A program made the translations under genes and the position numbers. Positions 5,936 through 12,484 of a stretch of DNA of 12,484 nucleotides are shown in pieces. The DNA is taken from NCBI GenBank assembly GCA_002495485.1, contig DAFH01000095.1, positions 6,948 through 19,431 on the forward strand, in the 5' to 3' direction. Source of the stretch: Candidatus Bathyarchaeota archaeon UBA185 (GTDB lineage Archaea; Thermoproteota; Bathyarchaeia; 40CM-2-53-6). The notes beneath the pieces were generated by a model. It made no database searches. It was not told the DNA's origin and saw only the letters and a list, made by a program, of their open reading frames with translations. Position 1 is the first letter of the stretch; each line of letters opens with the position of its first letter.

Positions 5936-6910
5936 TTGACATCATCTATTAACGTAAAGTCCGGTTTCGCACGGCACGCTCGTGCCGTCGTGTCTGTTAT
6001 GCTCATACAGACACTCCTGATAATCTGGCTCTCCGCATGGGCGATTGAGGATTATCTCAACAACCAGTACGTTCACACCTACGTGGACCAGACCATCCAG
6101 GCGTACACTCTCGTGATCGGCGCGGCAGCCTTTCTAGGAATCTTCGGTTCCGCGATGGGACTCTATCTCCGCCACAGACGAGCAAGCGCTACTCTCGAGC
6201 TAGTCAATACTGGCACAAAGGTTCCGATATCGACACCGGTCGCGAGGTCTACAAGGTCCTCCGCGCCAATTGCGAAGACTGGTGCGCCGTCAAGATCGAC
6301 AACGCTGACGACCGTGACCGCTACCGGCACTACCATTACGGGTCCCAAGCCCACTGTTGAGCTTCACCCTGCCGTTGCTGCATTGAAGGCCGAGCTTTCC
6401 GAAGCGCGAATGTCCCTGGGACTAGCATCGGTCACGGCTAGCCAACCGGCTCCCGGTCCCGCGGCTCAGCCCACAAGGTTCGAGGACCAGAAGCCTCCGG
6501 CGCCCCAGCAGATACTGCAGATAGCTCAGTCGCAAGCGGCTCCCCCAAGGCCACAGCCGCAGACCACGGGCGGGAGCATTCCTCCCACAGTTATTCGCCC
6601 GATGGGTCCTCCTGGTCCGACTGGTCAGAGCCAGTCGACAGGTATTCGCCTTACTCCCTCGACGGTCATTCGTCCGATGCTTCCTACCGCGGGTTCAGTG
6701 GGTCCACAGCAAGGTTCGCAGGTGCTCAAGGTTGAAGATAGACCCCCGATGGGTCCGGCTAGGCCAGTGGGTCCTCAGCCCACCTCTCAGCAGTCGGCGT
6801 CCAGTCAGCCATCGCAAGTGGATGTGTCGACTGTGATAACAGGCATTGTTACGGATCCGAAGAAGAAGGATCAGAACTCGCAGAACGGGCAGAGCAGTCA
6901 GCACAACTAG
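5936..6910 (+). CDS. two-helix membrane protein with Y-x-N-N-x-Y loop and long Pro/Gln/Ser-rich tail (family member P3)
   Basis: About 324 residues from TTG 5936. Layout: N-terminus 1-17, helix 1 (about 18-36), loop W35-x3-D39-Y40-x-N42-N43-x-Y45-x2-T48-Y49-V50, helix 2 (about 57-77), R/H-rich boundary (79-82), then about 240 residues of low complexity. The tail is rich first in Thr/Ser, then has a short helical segment (A-A-L-K-A-E-L-S-E-A-R), then Pro/Gln/Gly repeats including two copies of T-V-I-R-P-M, and a polar end. Topology is as for P1 and P2, with the tail cytosolic. A longer frame starts at TTG 5813 or ATG 5819, but those 40 residues have no counterpart in P1/P2; 5936 gives a matching N-terminus. 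It is divergent from uppP. The tail resembles a flexible scaffold or interaction platform. Function unknown. Confidence 0.72.
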   Translation: MTSSINVKSGFARHARAVVSVMLIQTLLIIWLSAWAIEDYLNNQYVHTYVDQTIQAYTLVIGAAAFLGIFGSAMGLYLRHRRASATLELVNTGTKVPISTPVARSTRSSAPIAKTGAPSRSTTLTTVTATGTTITGPKPTVELHPAVAALKAELSEARMSLGLASVTASQPAPGPAAQPTRFEDQKPPAPQQILQIAQSQAAPPRPQPQTTGGSIPPTVIRPMGPPGPTGQSQSTGIRLTPSTVIRPMLPTAGSVGPQQGSQVLKVEDRPPMGPARPVGPQPTSQQSASSQPSQVDVSTVITGIVTDPKKKDQNSQNGQSSQHN

Positions 6911-6928
6911 ATTCTACAATCGTCGTTT

Positions 6929-8146
6929 TCATCTGATCACAGGAGTCGCCAGATCTGTCTGGGGCGTTTCTGCAGGTTCCTCGCTGGATCGTCTGGTGTC
7001 TACTAATGCGAAGACTCGCTTCTTCTTTCTGAGGGAGTAGAGGACGAATCCGAGCGCGGCGAGGCCGACTGCTCGGTAGACTATGCTAGCCGCCAAAAGG
7101 CCGTAGAACGTGTCGATTCCAGGGATGAGGCTGGTCGCCGGCCACCACGACCAGTAGGAGAGACTGTCGCCCAGCTGTAGGAGTCCAAGGACTGGTATTG
7201 TCTGTCGGATCTGTCCCCGCATGAGCACTGGGATGACTGCCCACGCCATGTAGTGGGTATACTCGATCTTCAACGGTATGAGCCAGGCGAGAAGGCCGAG
7301 CAATACGATGTCTATTGCGGCAAGCTGTCGGGCTCTCGTCCAGACCGTTCCGAGCAGGATCGTGAATAGTGCGAATGTTCCGACCATCCAGACTTGGTCG
7401 GCGAGCAGGGCAGTAGGCGTTACCGCTAGCTGTGGTGGCAGTACACTATCGGCTACGCCTAGTAGATTGAAGAGCGCTGTGCCGTTACCGTTGTTGGTGA
7501 GGTTGAAGCCGAGGATTGACGCGGCGTAGCCTGGCAGCGCGAGGGGTAGCAGTAGGCCTAGGGCGAGAATGGTGGTAGCGGTGAGGATGGGGAGTATCGC
7601 GGTTCTGATGCTCCTTGTGCGGACTATCCAGACGAGGGCGAGTGGCAGCGCGAGGATTGGGTGGATTTTGAAGATGGCTGCAGTTGCTAGTAGGCTTACG
7701 CCTATCGTGTATTTGTGCGAGGCCAGTGCGACCAGCGAGAGTCCTAGAATCGGGTAGCCGAACGTGTCGCTGTGGAAGAAGTAGAGCGGCGACGTGCTGA
7801 GTGCCGGGAGCGTCAGGAACAAGCCGGCCGAGATGAGCGGGGTCAGAGGGTTCTTAGTTTTCCTCCGTATGAACAGATAGACGATCGAGGCAACTATCGC
7901 GTTGGCTACCAGTCCGGCCATCCGGAGGTTCTGGGAGATCAGATCGGTGGAGGATTGCGCTGAAAAGAAGCCAGTGAGCCTGATTATTCCCGAGTCTACC
8001 AGTAGCAGTAGCAGAGGGTATGGGCTTGCCCAAGGCTGGGTCGAGTAGGGGTTCTGTCCATGTAGGAGCATGAGGCTCTTGGGAATGTCAGCGTCCACGA
8101 GATCGCTTCCACCATTACTCAACGGCATCAGCATAGTTCCGTGCAC
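6929..8146 (-). CDS. multi-pass GT-C type glycosyltransferase (GT87/DUF2029-like), N-terminus incomplete as drawn
   Basis: 405 residues from GTG 8146, with about ten hydrophobic helices. Near the N-terminus lies an acidic loop G-S-D15-L-V-D18-A-D20, then L-L-H-G-Q-N-P-Y and Y-P-L-L-L-L-L. This layout is typical of GT-C enzymes, which use polyprenyl-phosphate-linked sugars such as mannose on the outer membrane face. A later F-K-I-H-P-I-L-A-L-P segment also resembles GT87. The final 35 residues are hydrophilic and basic, so cytosolic. GT-C folds need a helix before the acidic loop. That helix (P-L-I-L-A-A-T-I-L-L-V-F-V-H) is present in frame upstream, but the frame to 8260 has no ATG, GTG or TTG before an in-frame TGA (8261-8263). 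The real start is therefore non-canonical or the gene is interrupted. The family call is moderate and the acceptor unknown. Confidence 0.75.
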   Translation of the reverse strand: MHGTMLMPLSNGGSDLVDADIPKSLMLLHGQNPYSTQPWASPYPLLLLLVDSGIIRLTGFFSAQSSTDLISQNLRMAGLVANAIVASIVYLFIRRKTKNPLTPLISAGLFLTLPALSTSPLYFFHSDTFGYPILGLSLVALASHKYTIGVSLLATAAIFKIHPILALPLALVWIVRTRSIRTAILPILTATTILALGLLLPLALPGYAASILGFNLTNNGNGTALFNLLGVADSVLPPQLAVTPTALLADQVWMVGTFALFTILLGTVWTRARQLAAIDIVLLGLLAWLIPLKIEYTHYMAWAVIPVLMRGQIRQTIPVLGLLQLGDSLSYWSWWPATSLIPGIDTFYGLLAASIVYRAVGLAALGFVLYSLRKKKRVFALVDTRRSSEEPAETPQTDLATPVIR

Positions 8147-8329
8147 GAATACGAGGAGGATCGTGGCGGCCAGGATGAGCGGAGAGGCTCGCCTGAGGAG
8201 GCTTTCGAGTCTTGTCTGAACCGTGGCCGTTCGGAGCCTTCCCAGTGAGAACAGTTTGCTTCAGCAGGCGAGGCTTCGAATGTTGGTTGATAGAGTTTCA
8301 GAAAGCGGGATCAGAACAGAAGCGATCAT
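8147..8329 (-). other. in-frame N-terminal extension of the glycosyltransferase, split by TGA
   Basis: From ATG 8329, 22 codons (M-I-A-S-V-L-I-P-L-S...) run in the glycosyltransferase frame to TGA 8263-8261. A further 38 codons then run without a stop into GTG 8146 and encode R-L-E-S-L-L-R-R followed by a membrane helix. Two in-frame CTG codons (8254, 8245) are the nearest start-like codons after the TGA. This stretch is therefore mostly coding rather than intergenic. The gap between the argH stop (8350) and the ATG at 8329 is only about 20 bases. Confidence 0.5.
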
Positions 8330-8349
8330 GACCCGTCTGCGGATCTTTC

Positions 8350-9822
8350 CTAGAGGATTTTCCTCATCCGGCGAGACGCGCGCTGCAACTGTCCGCGCGT
8401 TCCTTCGAGCCTTCGAAGATGGCTGTCAACAGTGCGCTTTCCAAGACTGATCTTTCTCTTGACGTCTCTCGGATTGGGGCTTCCCTCCGTCCGGTAGAGT
8501 CCGGGATTCGACTCGGGGTCTGCAACCCTCAAGATCGTCCTGTAGGTCTTAGCCGTCAGTGGTCTTCCGGCTATCTGGCTCCACTCCTCACCCGTCAGCT
8601 CCCTAAGCGTCCGGTGGTCGCGCAGGACAATGCGGACAGCCTGCCCAACCCATCTGTACGCCTCGCGGAACGATGCGCCAGCCGTTCTCACGAGACTGTT
8701 CGCAACCTCCGTAGCAACCGTCAACTGCACCTGAGGCCTGTCAGCAATACCCGTCACAACGCGACTGCTTGCGATCCCCCCGGTCATGACAGAGAGGCAT
8801 GAGCAGAGCGTGTCAATCGAATCCCAGACCAATGGTGTCAGCTCTTGGAAGTCGAGATTGTATCCAGTCGGTAGCGCATGTGTCATCGATATCGCGGTCG
8901 TGTAGTTTGCCGCCACTCGAGCGCATCTGGCCCGGACAATCTCGAAGGGGTCAGCGTTCTTCTTCTGCGGCATAAGACTGCTCGTCGACGAATACTCTGG
9001 CGAGATCTCGATCAGGCTGACATCGCTGGAGCCATAGAATATCCAGTCCTGAGCCAACCGGGACAAGTCGGAAGCGAGAAGACTGCAGACCGCAAGAGAT
9101 TCGAGCAAGAAGTCTCGGCCGCTGACACCATCGAGCGAATTCTCTATCATGCCTTCGAACCCGAGAAGTTGCGCAACCAGCCCTCTGTCAAGGTCGAAGC
9201 TGGACCCGGCGAGGGCTCCCGACCCCATCGGGGACATGTTCACCCTCCGATACGCTTCAAAGATCCTCTCATCGTCTCTCAGAAGGGGGCCTGCGATTGA
9301 CGCGAGATAGTGTCCGTATGTTATCGGCTGGGCTGGCTGCTGGTGTGTATAGCCCACAAAGACGATGTCAGTGTGCTTCGCCGCCTGGTCTAGGAGCTTG
9401 TCTACCAGGGATAGTAGACGATCAGAGAGGTTGAGGAGCAGCTCTCTCAGACTCATCCGTATCGCGGTCGCCACTTGGTCATTCCTACTCTTTCCGGTGT
9501 GGAGCTTCCCGCCAAGCTCAGGTCCCAGCCTCTTTGTCAGCTCCTCTTCAACATAGAGGTGGTAGTCTTCGCCTATGCCATGCTTCGGAAAAGTGTTCTC
9601 CAGCCTTCGCAGTTCTCGAAAGAGCTTCCGAGCCTCTCTCCGTCTGATCACGCCTGCATTGAGGAGCGATACAACATGGGCCTCGTTAACAAGGACGATT
9701 GAACCAGCTATCCTCCGATCGCTCTCGCGTGATGAGATGAAGTCAACGACATCTCTCCGCGTCTTTGAGGATAATCGTCCACCTCGTAGGACAGTCGACA
9801 AGCGTTTCGTCCTAGGCGGCAA
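8350..9822 (-). CDS. argH: argininosuccinate lyase
   Basis: 490 residues. It cleaves argininosuccinate to arginine and fumarate, the last step of arginine synthesis, as a cytosolic homotetramer. Seen: L-R-G-G-R near the N-terminus (12-16), H108-T-G-K-S-R-N-D-Q-V-A-T-A (to 120), Y-T-H160-Q-Q-P-A-Q-P with the catalytic-region His, and the fumarase/lyase superfamily signature S281-S282-L-M-P-Q-K-K-N-A-D (usually G-S-S-x-M-P-Q-K-K-N-P-D). The C-terminal domain has S-F-R-E-A-Y where most have F-R-E-A-H. It is about 25-30 residues longer than many ArgH proteins because of an Arg/Lys-rich C-terminal end. TTG 9822 overlaps the end of lysK by 11 bases, so translation is probably coupled. It is the last gene of the lysZ-lysJ-lysK-argH run and ties that run to arginine as well as lysine. 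Confidence 0.95.
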   Translation of the reverse strand: MPPRTKRLSTVLRGGRLSSKTRRDVVDFISSRESDRRIAGSIVLVNEAHVVSLLNAGVIRRREARKLFRELRRLENTFPKHGIGEDYHLYVEEELTKRLGPELGGKLHTGKSRNDQVATAIRMSLRELLLNLSDRLLSLVDKLLDQAAKHTDIVFVGYTHQQPAQPITYGHYLASIAGPLLRDDERIFEAYRRVNMSPMGSGALAGSSFDLDRGLVAQLLGFEGMIENSLDGVSGRDFLLESLAVCSLLASDLSRLAQDWIFYGSSDVSLIEISPEYSSTSSLMPQKKNADPFEIVRARCARVAANYTTAISMTHALPTGYNLDFQELTPLVWDSIDTLCSCLSVMTGGIASSRVVTGIADRPQVQLTVATEVANSLVRTAGASFREAYRWVGQAVRIVLRDHRTLRELTGEEWSQIAGRPLTAKTYRTILRVADPESNPGLYRTEGSPNPRDVKRKISLGKRTVDSHLRRLEGTRGQLQRASRRMRKIL

Positions 9823-10900
9823 GCCCGATCTCAGGCACGGTCATTCTCGAAAGCAGCTTTAGGGTCTCTGCATAGACCTCTATGCTCTTCAGATACTCGT
9901 CAACGCTGATTCTCTCCTGGTCCGTATGGTCTAGTCTAGAATCTCCGGGACCATAGGCGATAGCACTAGTGCCCGATCGCAGCAGATTCATGTCGCCGGT
10001 TCCCGTCTTCTTCACCATGCTCGGGACTCGCCCACTGACTCGTCTTATCGCTCCACGACACGCCGCAACAAGTTTCGAATGAGCATCTCCGAGATACGGC
10101 GGGACAGAATCCTTGACGATGGTAGACAATCGAACCCCGGGATGCTGGTCACTATACGATTGGGCAATCGACTCGACTCGTCCCACGACCTCCCTAGGTC
10201 CAGTGTTAGGCGGAAGACGAACGTCCAGTGTAAGTCTCGTTAGTGACGGTATGGAGTTCTCAGGGCCCGAAGTCGCCATTCCCGTGAGGCTGCCGGTTAC
10301 GCTCTCAAACTTGGACGCTGCCTCGTTTTCGAGGATAGACTCGCGAAGGAGCAGCCAGAATCTGTAAGCCTCCTCCGCACTATTCCGGTAGAGCCAGGGT
10401 GACGCGGAGTGTCCTCCTTCCGTCGCGCAGTCAATCTGAAGATGTATCCTTCCCTTGTATCCGATGATCATGTTCGTAAGCCCGCTGGGCTCTCCAAAAA
10501 TTGCAAAGTGAGGCATGGACCCCTTCTCCAAGACCGACCTGAATCCTTCACTGGTCGTCTCCTCCTTGACGACGCAGACCAGTCTCCCCCGGAGAGGAGT
10601 CTTCGAGTCGAGCAGTGCACGTGAGGCCCCGATCAGCATCGTAGCCAGACTCGACTTCGCATCAACGGCTCCTCTTCCATAGAGGAACTCGTTTTCGAGC
10701 CTGACAGCGATCTCGCCCGGAACCGTGTCCATGTGGCCGCACAGAAGAATCTCAGGCCCCTCCTCGCCTGCCGTGCCTATGACGTTTCCAGCCTCATCGA
10801 TCCGCGAATCGAACCCTAGCGATTTCATCTCCGTCTTGAGCATCGTTGCTAGAGATGCCTCTGAGCCGCTCGGGCTGTAGGTCTCGAGCATTTCACGCAA
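9812..10900 (-). CDS. lysK: [LysW]-lysine / [LysW]-ornithine hydrolase (M20 peptidase)
   Basis: 362 residues, M20 family. It releases lysine or ornithine from the C-terminal Glu of the LysW carrier protein by metal-dependent amide hydrolysis in the cytosol. Metal and catalytic residues visible: G-H56-M-D58-T-V-P-G, G-R-G-A-V-D80-A-K-S-S-L-A, E113-E114-T-T-S-E-G, G-E137-P-S, dimerisation-domain H164 (G-G-H-S-A-S-P-W), and C-terminal D-H325-T-D-Q-E. The G-R-G-A-V-D-A-K version is that of LysK rather than of bacterial acetylornithine deacetylase (ArgE), as is the short first domain. TTG 10900 overlaps the lysJ stop by 8 bases; the reading frame continues upstream with L-Q-E-Y-P-V-R-L, so a slightly longer protein is possible. 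ArgE-type activity cannot be excluded from sequence alone. Confidence 0.85.
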   Translation of the reverse strand: MREMLETYSPSGSEASLATMLKTEMKSLGFDSRIDEAGNVIGTAGEEGPEILLCGHMDTVPGEIAVRLENEFLYGRGAVDAKSSLATMLIGASRALLDSKTPLRGRLVCVVKEETTSEGFRSVLEKGSMPHFAIFGEPSGLTNMIIGYKGRIHLQIDCATEGGHSASPWLYRNSAEEAYRFWLLLRESILENEAASKFESVTGSLTGMATSGPENSIPSLTRLTLDVRLPPNTGPREVVGRVESIAQSYSDQHPGVRLSTIVKDSVPPYLGDAHSKLVAACRGAIRRVSGRVPSMVKKTGTGDMNLLRSGTSAIAYGPGDSRLDHTDQERISVDEYLKSIEVYAETLKLLSRMTVPEIGLAA

Positions 10901-12104
10901 TAGTCTGACCGGGTACTCTTGCAGCCTGTTCCAGCTCCATCAAACGGTCGAGCATCGTGACGACACGATCCACTAGTGACCTGTCGAGGCAGAGTGGCGG
11001 GAGGAATCGTAGAACATTTCTGCCTGCGTCTAGCATTAGGACTCCTCCATCCAGTCCCTTCTGGAGCAGGTTGTACACGTCGAATCGATTCTCTAAGGCA
11101 AGCATCAATCCCAGACCCCGGGCCTCGCGGATGACCGAATGTTCACGTTGCAGCTTGGCCAGGCCCTGTTGGAAGTATCTCCCCACGTTGGCAGCATTCT
11201 CTACTAGATGATCCTCTAAGAGCGCGTCGATAGTTGCTGCTCCGACCGCCGACACCAGCGGGTTTCCCCCGAATGTCGACGTATGCTCCCCCTTCCCGAG
11301 CGAACCCATCAAGCCGTCACCGGCCAGCGTCACCCCTATCGGAAGGCCGCTGGCTATTCCTTTTCCGAGGCAGAGAATGTCTGGCCGTACGTGGAAGTGT
11401 TCGCCTGCGAACATCTTACCGGTCCTCCCAAAGCCAGTCTGGATTTCGTCCAGGATTAGGAGGGATCCGGTGTCTCGCGTCAAGTCCCGAAGTAGCGCGA
11501 GCCAGTCGAGAGACGATATTCGGACCCCGCCCTCTCCCTGAATAGGTTCGACAAGCACCGCCGCAGCCTCCGTTGTAACAGCGGACTTTGCTGCTTCCGT
11601 ATCGTTGAAGGGTATGTGGGAGAATCCTGGCAGGAGAGGCTCGAAGCTCTTACGATACTTCGGGTCCCAAGTGGCAGAGAGGGCGCCGTGCGTCTTTCCG
11701 TGGTAGCCCCCCTTGACTGCGATGATCTGCCTCCTCCCGGTGGATTTTCTCGCAATCTTGATCGCGGCCTCAACAGCCTCGGCTCCACTGTTTGCGAGGA
11801 ATGCTCGGTCGAGCTCGGAGGGTGCGATAGACGTGAGCTTCTTGACAAAGTCCGCTCTCGCGTCATTGTACACGGAGCCGTGGCAGCTGGTCAGTTTCGA
11901 GGCCTGACGGGTGATAGCCTCGACGACTCTCGGATGGGCGTGTCCGACGATGCAAGTACCATAGCCGCCAGCGCAGTCCACGAACTCTCGCCCCCCCGCG
12001 TCGTAGACCAGGCAGCCGGTTCCCCGCACGATTGTCAGGGGTTTCTTGGAGTAGACTCTGGCCAGGTGAGCATCTTCAACGGAGACTGGGTCGTTCAGGC
12101 TCAT
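10893..12104 (-). CDS. lysJ: [LysW]-aminoadipate/glutamate semialdehyde transaminase (ArgD/LysJ class III aminotransferase)
   Basis: 403 residues from ATG 12104, overlapping the lysZ stop as ATGA. It is a PLP enzyme that transaminates the LysW-bound (or acetylated) semialdehyde to the amine, using glutamate. Seen: G-G-R-E-F-V-D-C-A-G-G-Y-G near the N-terminus, N105-S-G-A-E-A (phosphate-binding), G-G-Y-H-G-K-T-H-G-A-L-S-A-T, E187-P-I-Q-G-E-G-G-V, L-D219-E220-I-Q-T-G-F-G-R-T-G, and the PLP lysine in L-G-K248-G-I-A-S-G-L-P. T-S-T-F-G-G-N-P follows at 275-282. The frame is open a further 60 codons upstream, but that stretch is lysZ sequence read out of frame, so the ATGA start is preferred. Paired with lysZ and lysK, it probably serves both lysine and arginine synthesis. 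Confidence 0.92.
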   Translation of the reverse strand: MSLNDPVSVEDAHLARVYSKKPLTIVRGTGCLVYDAGGREFVDCAGGYGTCIVGHAHPRVVEAITRQASKLTSCHGSVYNDARADFVKKLTSIAPSELDRAFLANSGAEAVEAAIKIARKSTGRRQIIAVKGGYHGKTHGALSATWDPKYRKSFEPLLPGFSHIPFNDTEAAKSAVTTEAAAVLVEPIQGEGGVRISSLDWLALLRDLTRDTGSLLILDEIQTGFGRTGKMFAGEHFHVRPDILCLGKGIASGLPIGVTLAGDGLMGSLGKGEHTSTFGGNPLVSAVGAATIDALLEDHLVENAANVGRYFQQGLAKLQREHSVIREARGLGLMLALENRFDVYNLLQKGLDGGVLMLDAGRNVLRFLPPLCLDRSLVDRVVTMLDRLMELEQAARVPGQTIA

Positions 12105-12484
12105 GCCGTTATCGCTGTCCCTGACTCTCCCGCGATGGCCTTGGAATAGGGAGAATCGGTCATTGCGGGAGCGATGACCGCCCTCTCTACACCCAGCGAC
12201 ACCGCCTCGATAGCAGCCTGAACCTTCGTGTTCATTCCAGGTCCTACCAATGGAAGATGCTTCCCTGCTTCCTTGACTGTCCAATGTTCGACTGGTCTCC
12301 CGTCGATGAGGACATGACTCACGTCCGTTAGCAGAACCATCAGGTTTGCGCGTAGGGCGATGGCGAGCCGAGCAGCGGCCCTGTCACCGTCGACGTTCAG
12401 AGCCTCATATTCTGCTCCGAGTGCGATGGGGGCAATTACTGGCAGGTACTTTTCTGAGAGGATCGTCTGGATTAGACCCCCGCC
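12101..12484 (-). CDS. lysZ: [LysW]-aminoadipate/glutamate kinase (LysZ/ArgB, amino acid kinase family), 5' end cut by window
   Basis: Only the C-terminal 127 residues or so are present. They read G-G-L-I-Q-T-I-L-S-E-K-Y, a P-V-I-A-P-I-A-L segment, N-V-D-G-D-R-A-A-A-R-L-A (nucleotide-binding part of the amino acid kinase fold), L-L-T-D-V-S-H-V-L-I-D-G, and V-G-P-G-M-N-T-K-V-Q-A-A-I-E-A. The usual final G-S-G...G-T-V-I is altered to A-P-A-M...G-T-A-I. N-V-D-G-D and G-P-G-M resemble archaeal LysZ-type kinases more than bacterial N-acetylglutamate kinase. The enzyme phosphorylates the gamma or delta carboxyl of the carrier-bound substrate. The frame is open to the window edge. Its TGA overlaps the lysJ ATG (ATGA), a coupled operon junction. 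Substrate-determining residues upstream are not visible. Confidence 0.85.
   Translation of the reverse strand, partial: GGGLIQTILSEKYLPVIAPIALGAEYEALNVDGDRAAARLAIALRANLMVLLTDVSHVLIDGRPVEHWTVKEAGKHLPLVGPGMNTKVQAAIEAVSLGVERAVIAPAMTDSPYSKAIAGESGTAITA

Noticed and set aside
8419..9300. Plus-strand open frames over argH
   Set aside because: They are antisense shadows of a gene with all family motifs intact.
12105..12284. 60-codon N-terminal extension of lysJ
   Set aside because: It lies wholly inside lysZ in another frame, has no aminotransferase-like sequence, and an ATGA overlap start at 12104 fits the family N-terminus.
1..12484. tRNA, rRNA, CRISPR, insertion sequence or integrase
   Set aside because: No cloverleaf-like stretch, spaced identical repeats, transposase motifs or terminal inverted repeats were seen on either strand.

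Overview
The window looks archaeal, most plausibly a Thermoproteota/Nitrososphaeria-like genome of fairly high GC. The reasons are a LysW-type lysine/arginine gene run (lysZ-lysJ-lysK) joined to argH, an archaeal-style polyprenyl pyrophosphatase, a membrane-anchored surface protein with Ig-like repeats of the 'PDF...SVxLxVS' type, TATA-like elements, and many TTG starts. Lineage is inferred from gene content only. I see no rRNA, tRNA, CRISPR array, insertion sequence or integrase.

Left part (1-3675, all minus strand). In transcription order: a type II membrane protein with two extracytoplasmic Ig-like repeats (2728-3675), a YdjM/DUF457 membrane metal-dependent hydrolase (1920-2609), two small two-helix membrane proteins that are paralogues (P2, 1399-1845; P1, 803-1240), a possible tiny membrane ORF (513-647), and a GHMP sugar kinase of the heptose-7-phosphate kinase type running off the left edge (1-540).

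Middle part (3676-8349, mixed strands). A DedA-family membrane protein on plus (3884-4504) is convergent with a hypothetical 101-residue protein (4525-4830, minus). Next comes the polyprenyl-pyrophosphate phosphatase gene uppP (4908-5747, minus). Divergent from uppP is a third member of the two-helix family with a long Pro/Gln/Ser-rich tail (P3, 5936-6910, plus). P3 is convergent with a multi-pass GT-C type glycosyltransferase (6929-8146, minus), whose first membrane helix lies upstream of any canonical start codon.

Right part (8350-12484, minus). A tightly overlapping amino-acid operon: lysZ/argB (partial) > lysJ/argD > lysK/argE > argH. Carrier-protein-bound intermediates would be phosphorylated, aminated and released as lysine and/or ornithine. 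ArgH would complete arginine synthesis.

The left and middle genes fit together as cell-envelope biology: sugar activation, lipid-linked sugar transfer, polyprenyl carrier dephosphorylation and perhaps flipping, and a surface protein with N-glycosylation sequons. The most unusual element is the three-member family P1/P2/P3. It shares an extracytoplasmic motif W-x3-[ED]-Y-x-N-N-x-Y-x2-[ST]-Y-V between two helices, followed by variable low-complexity cytosolic tails. I do not recognise this family.
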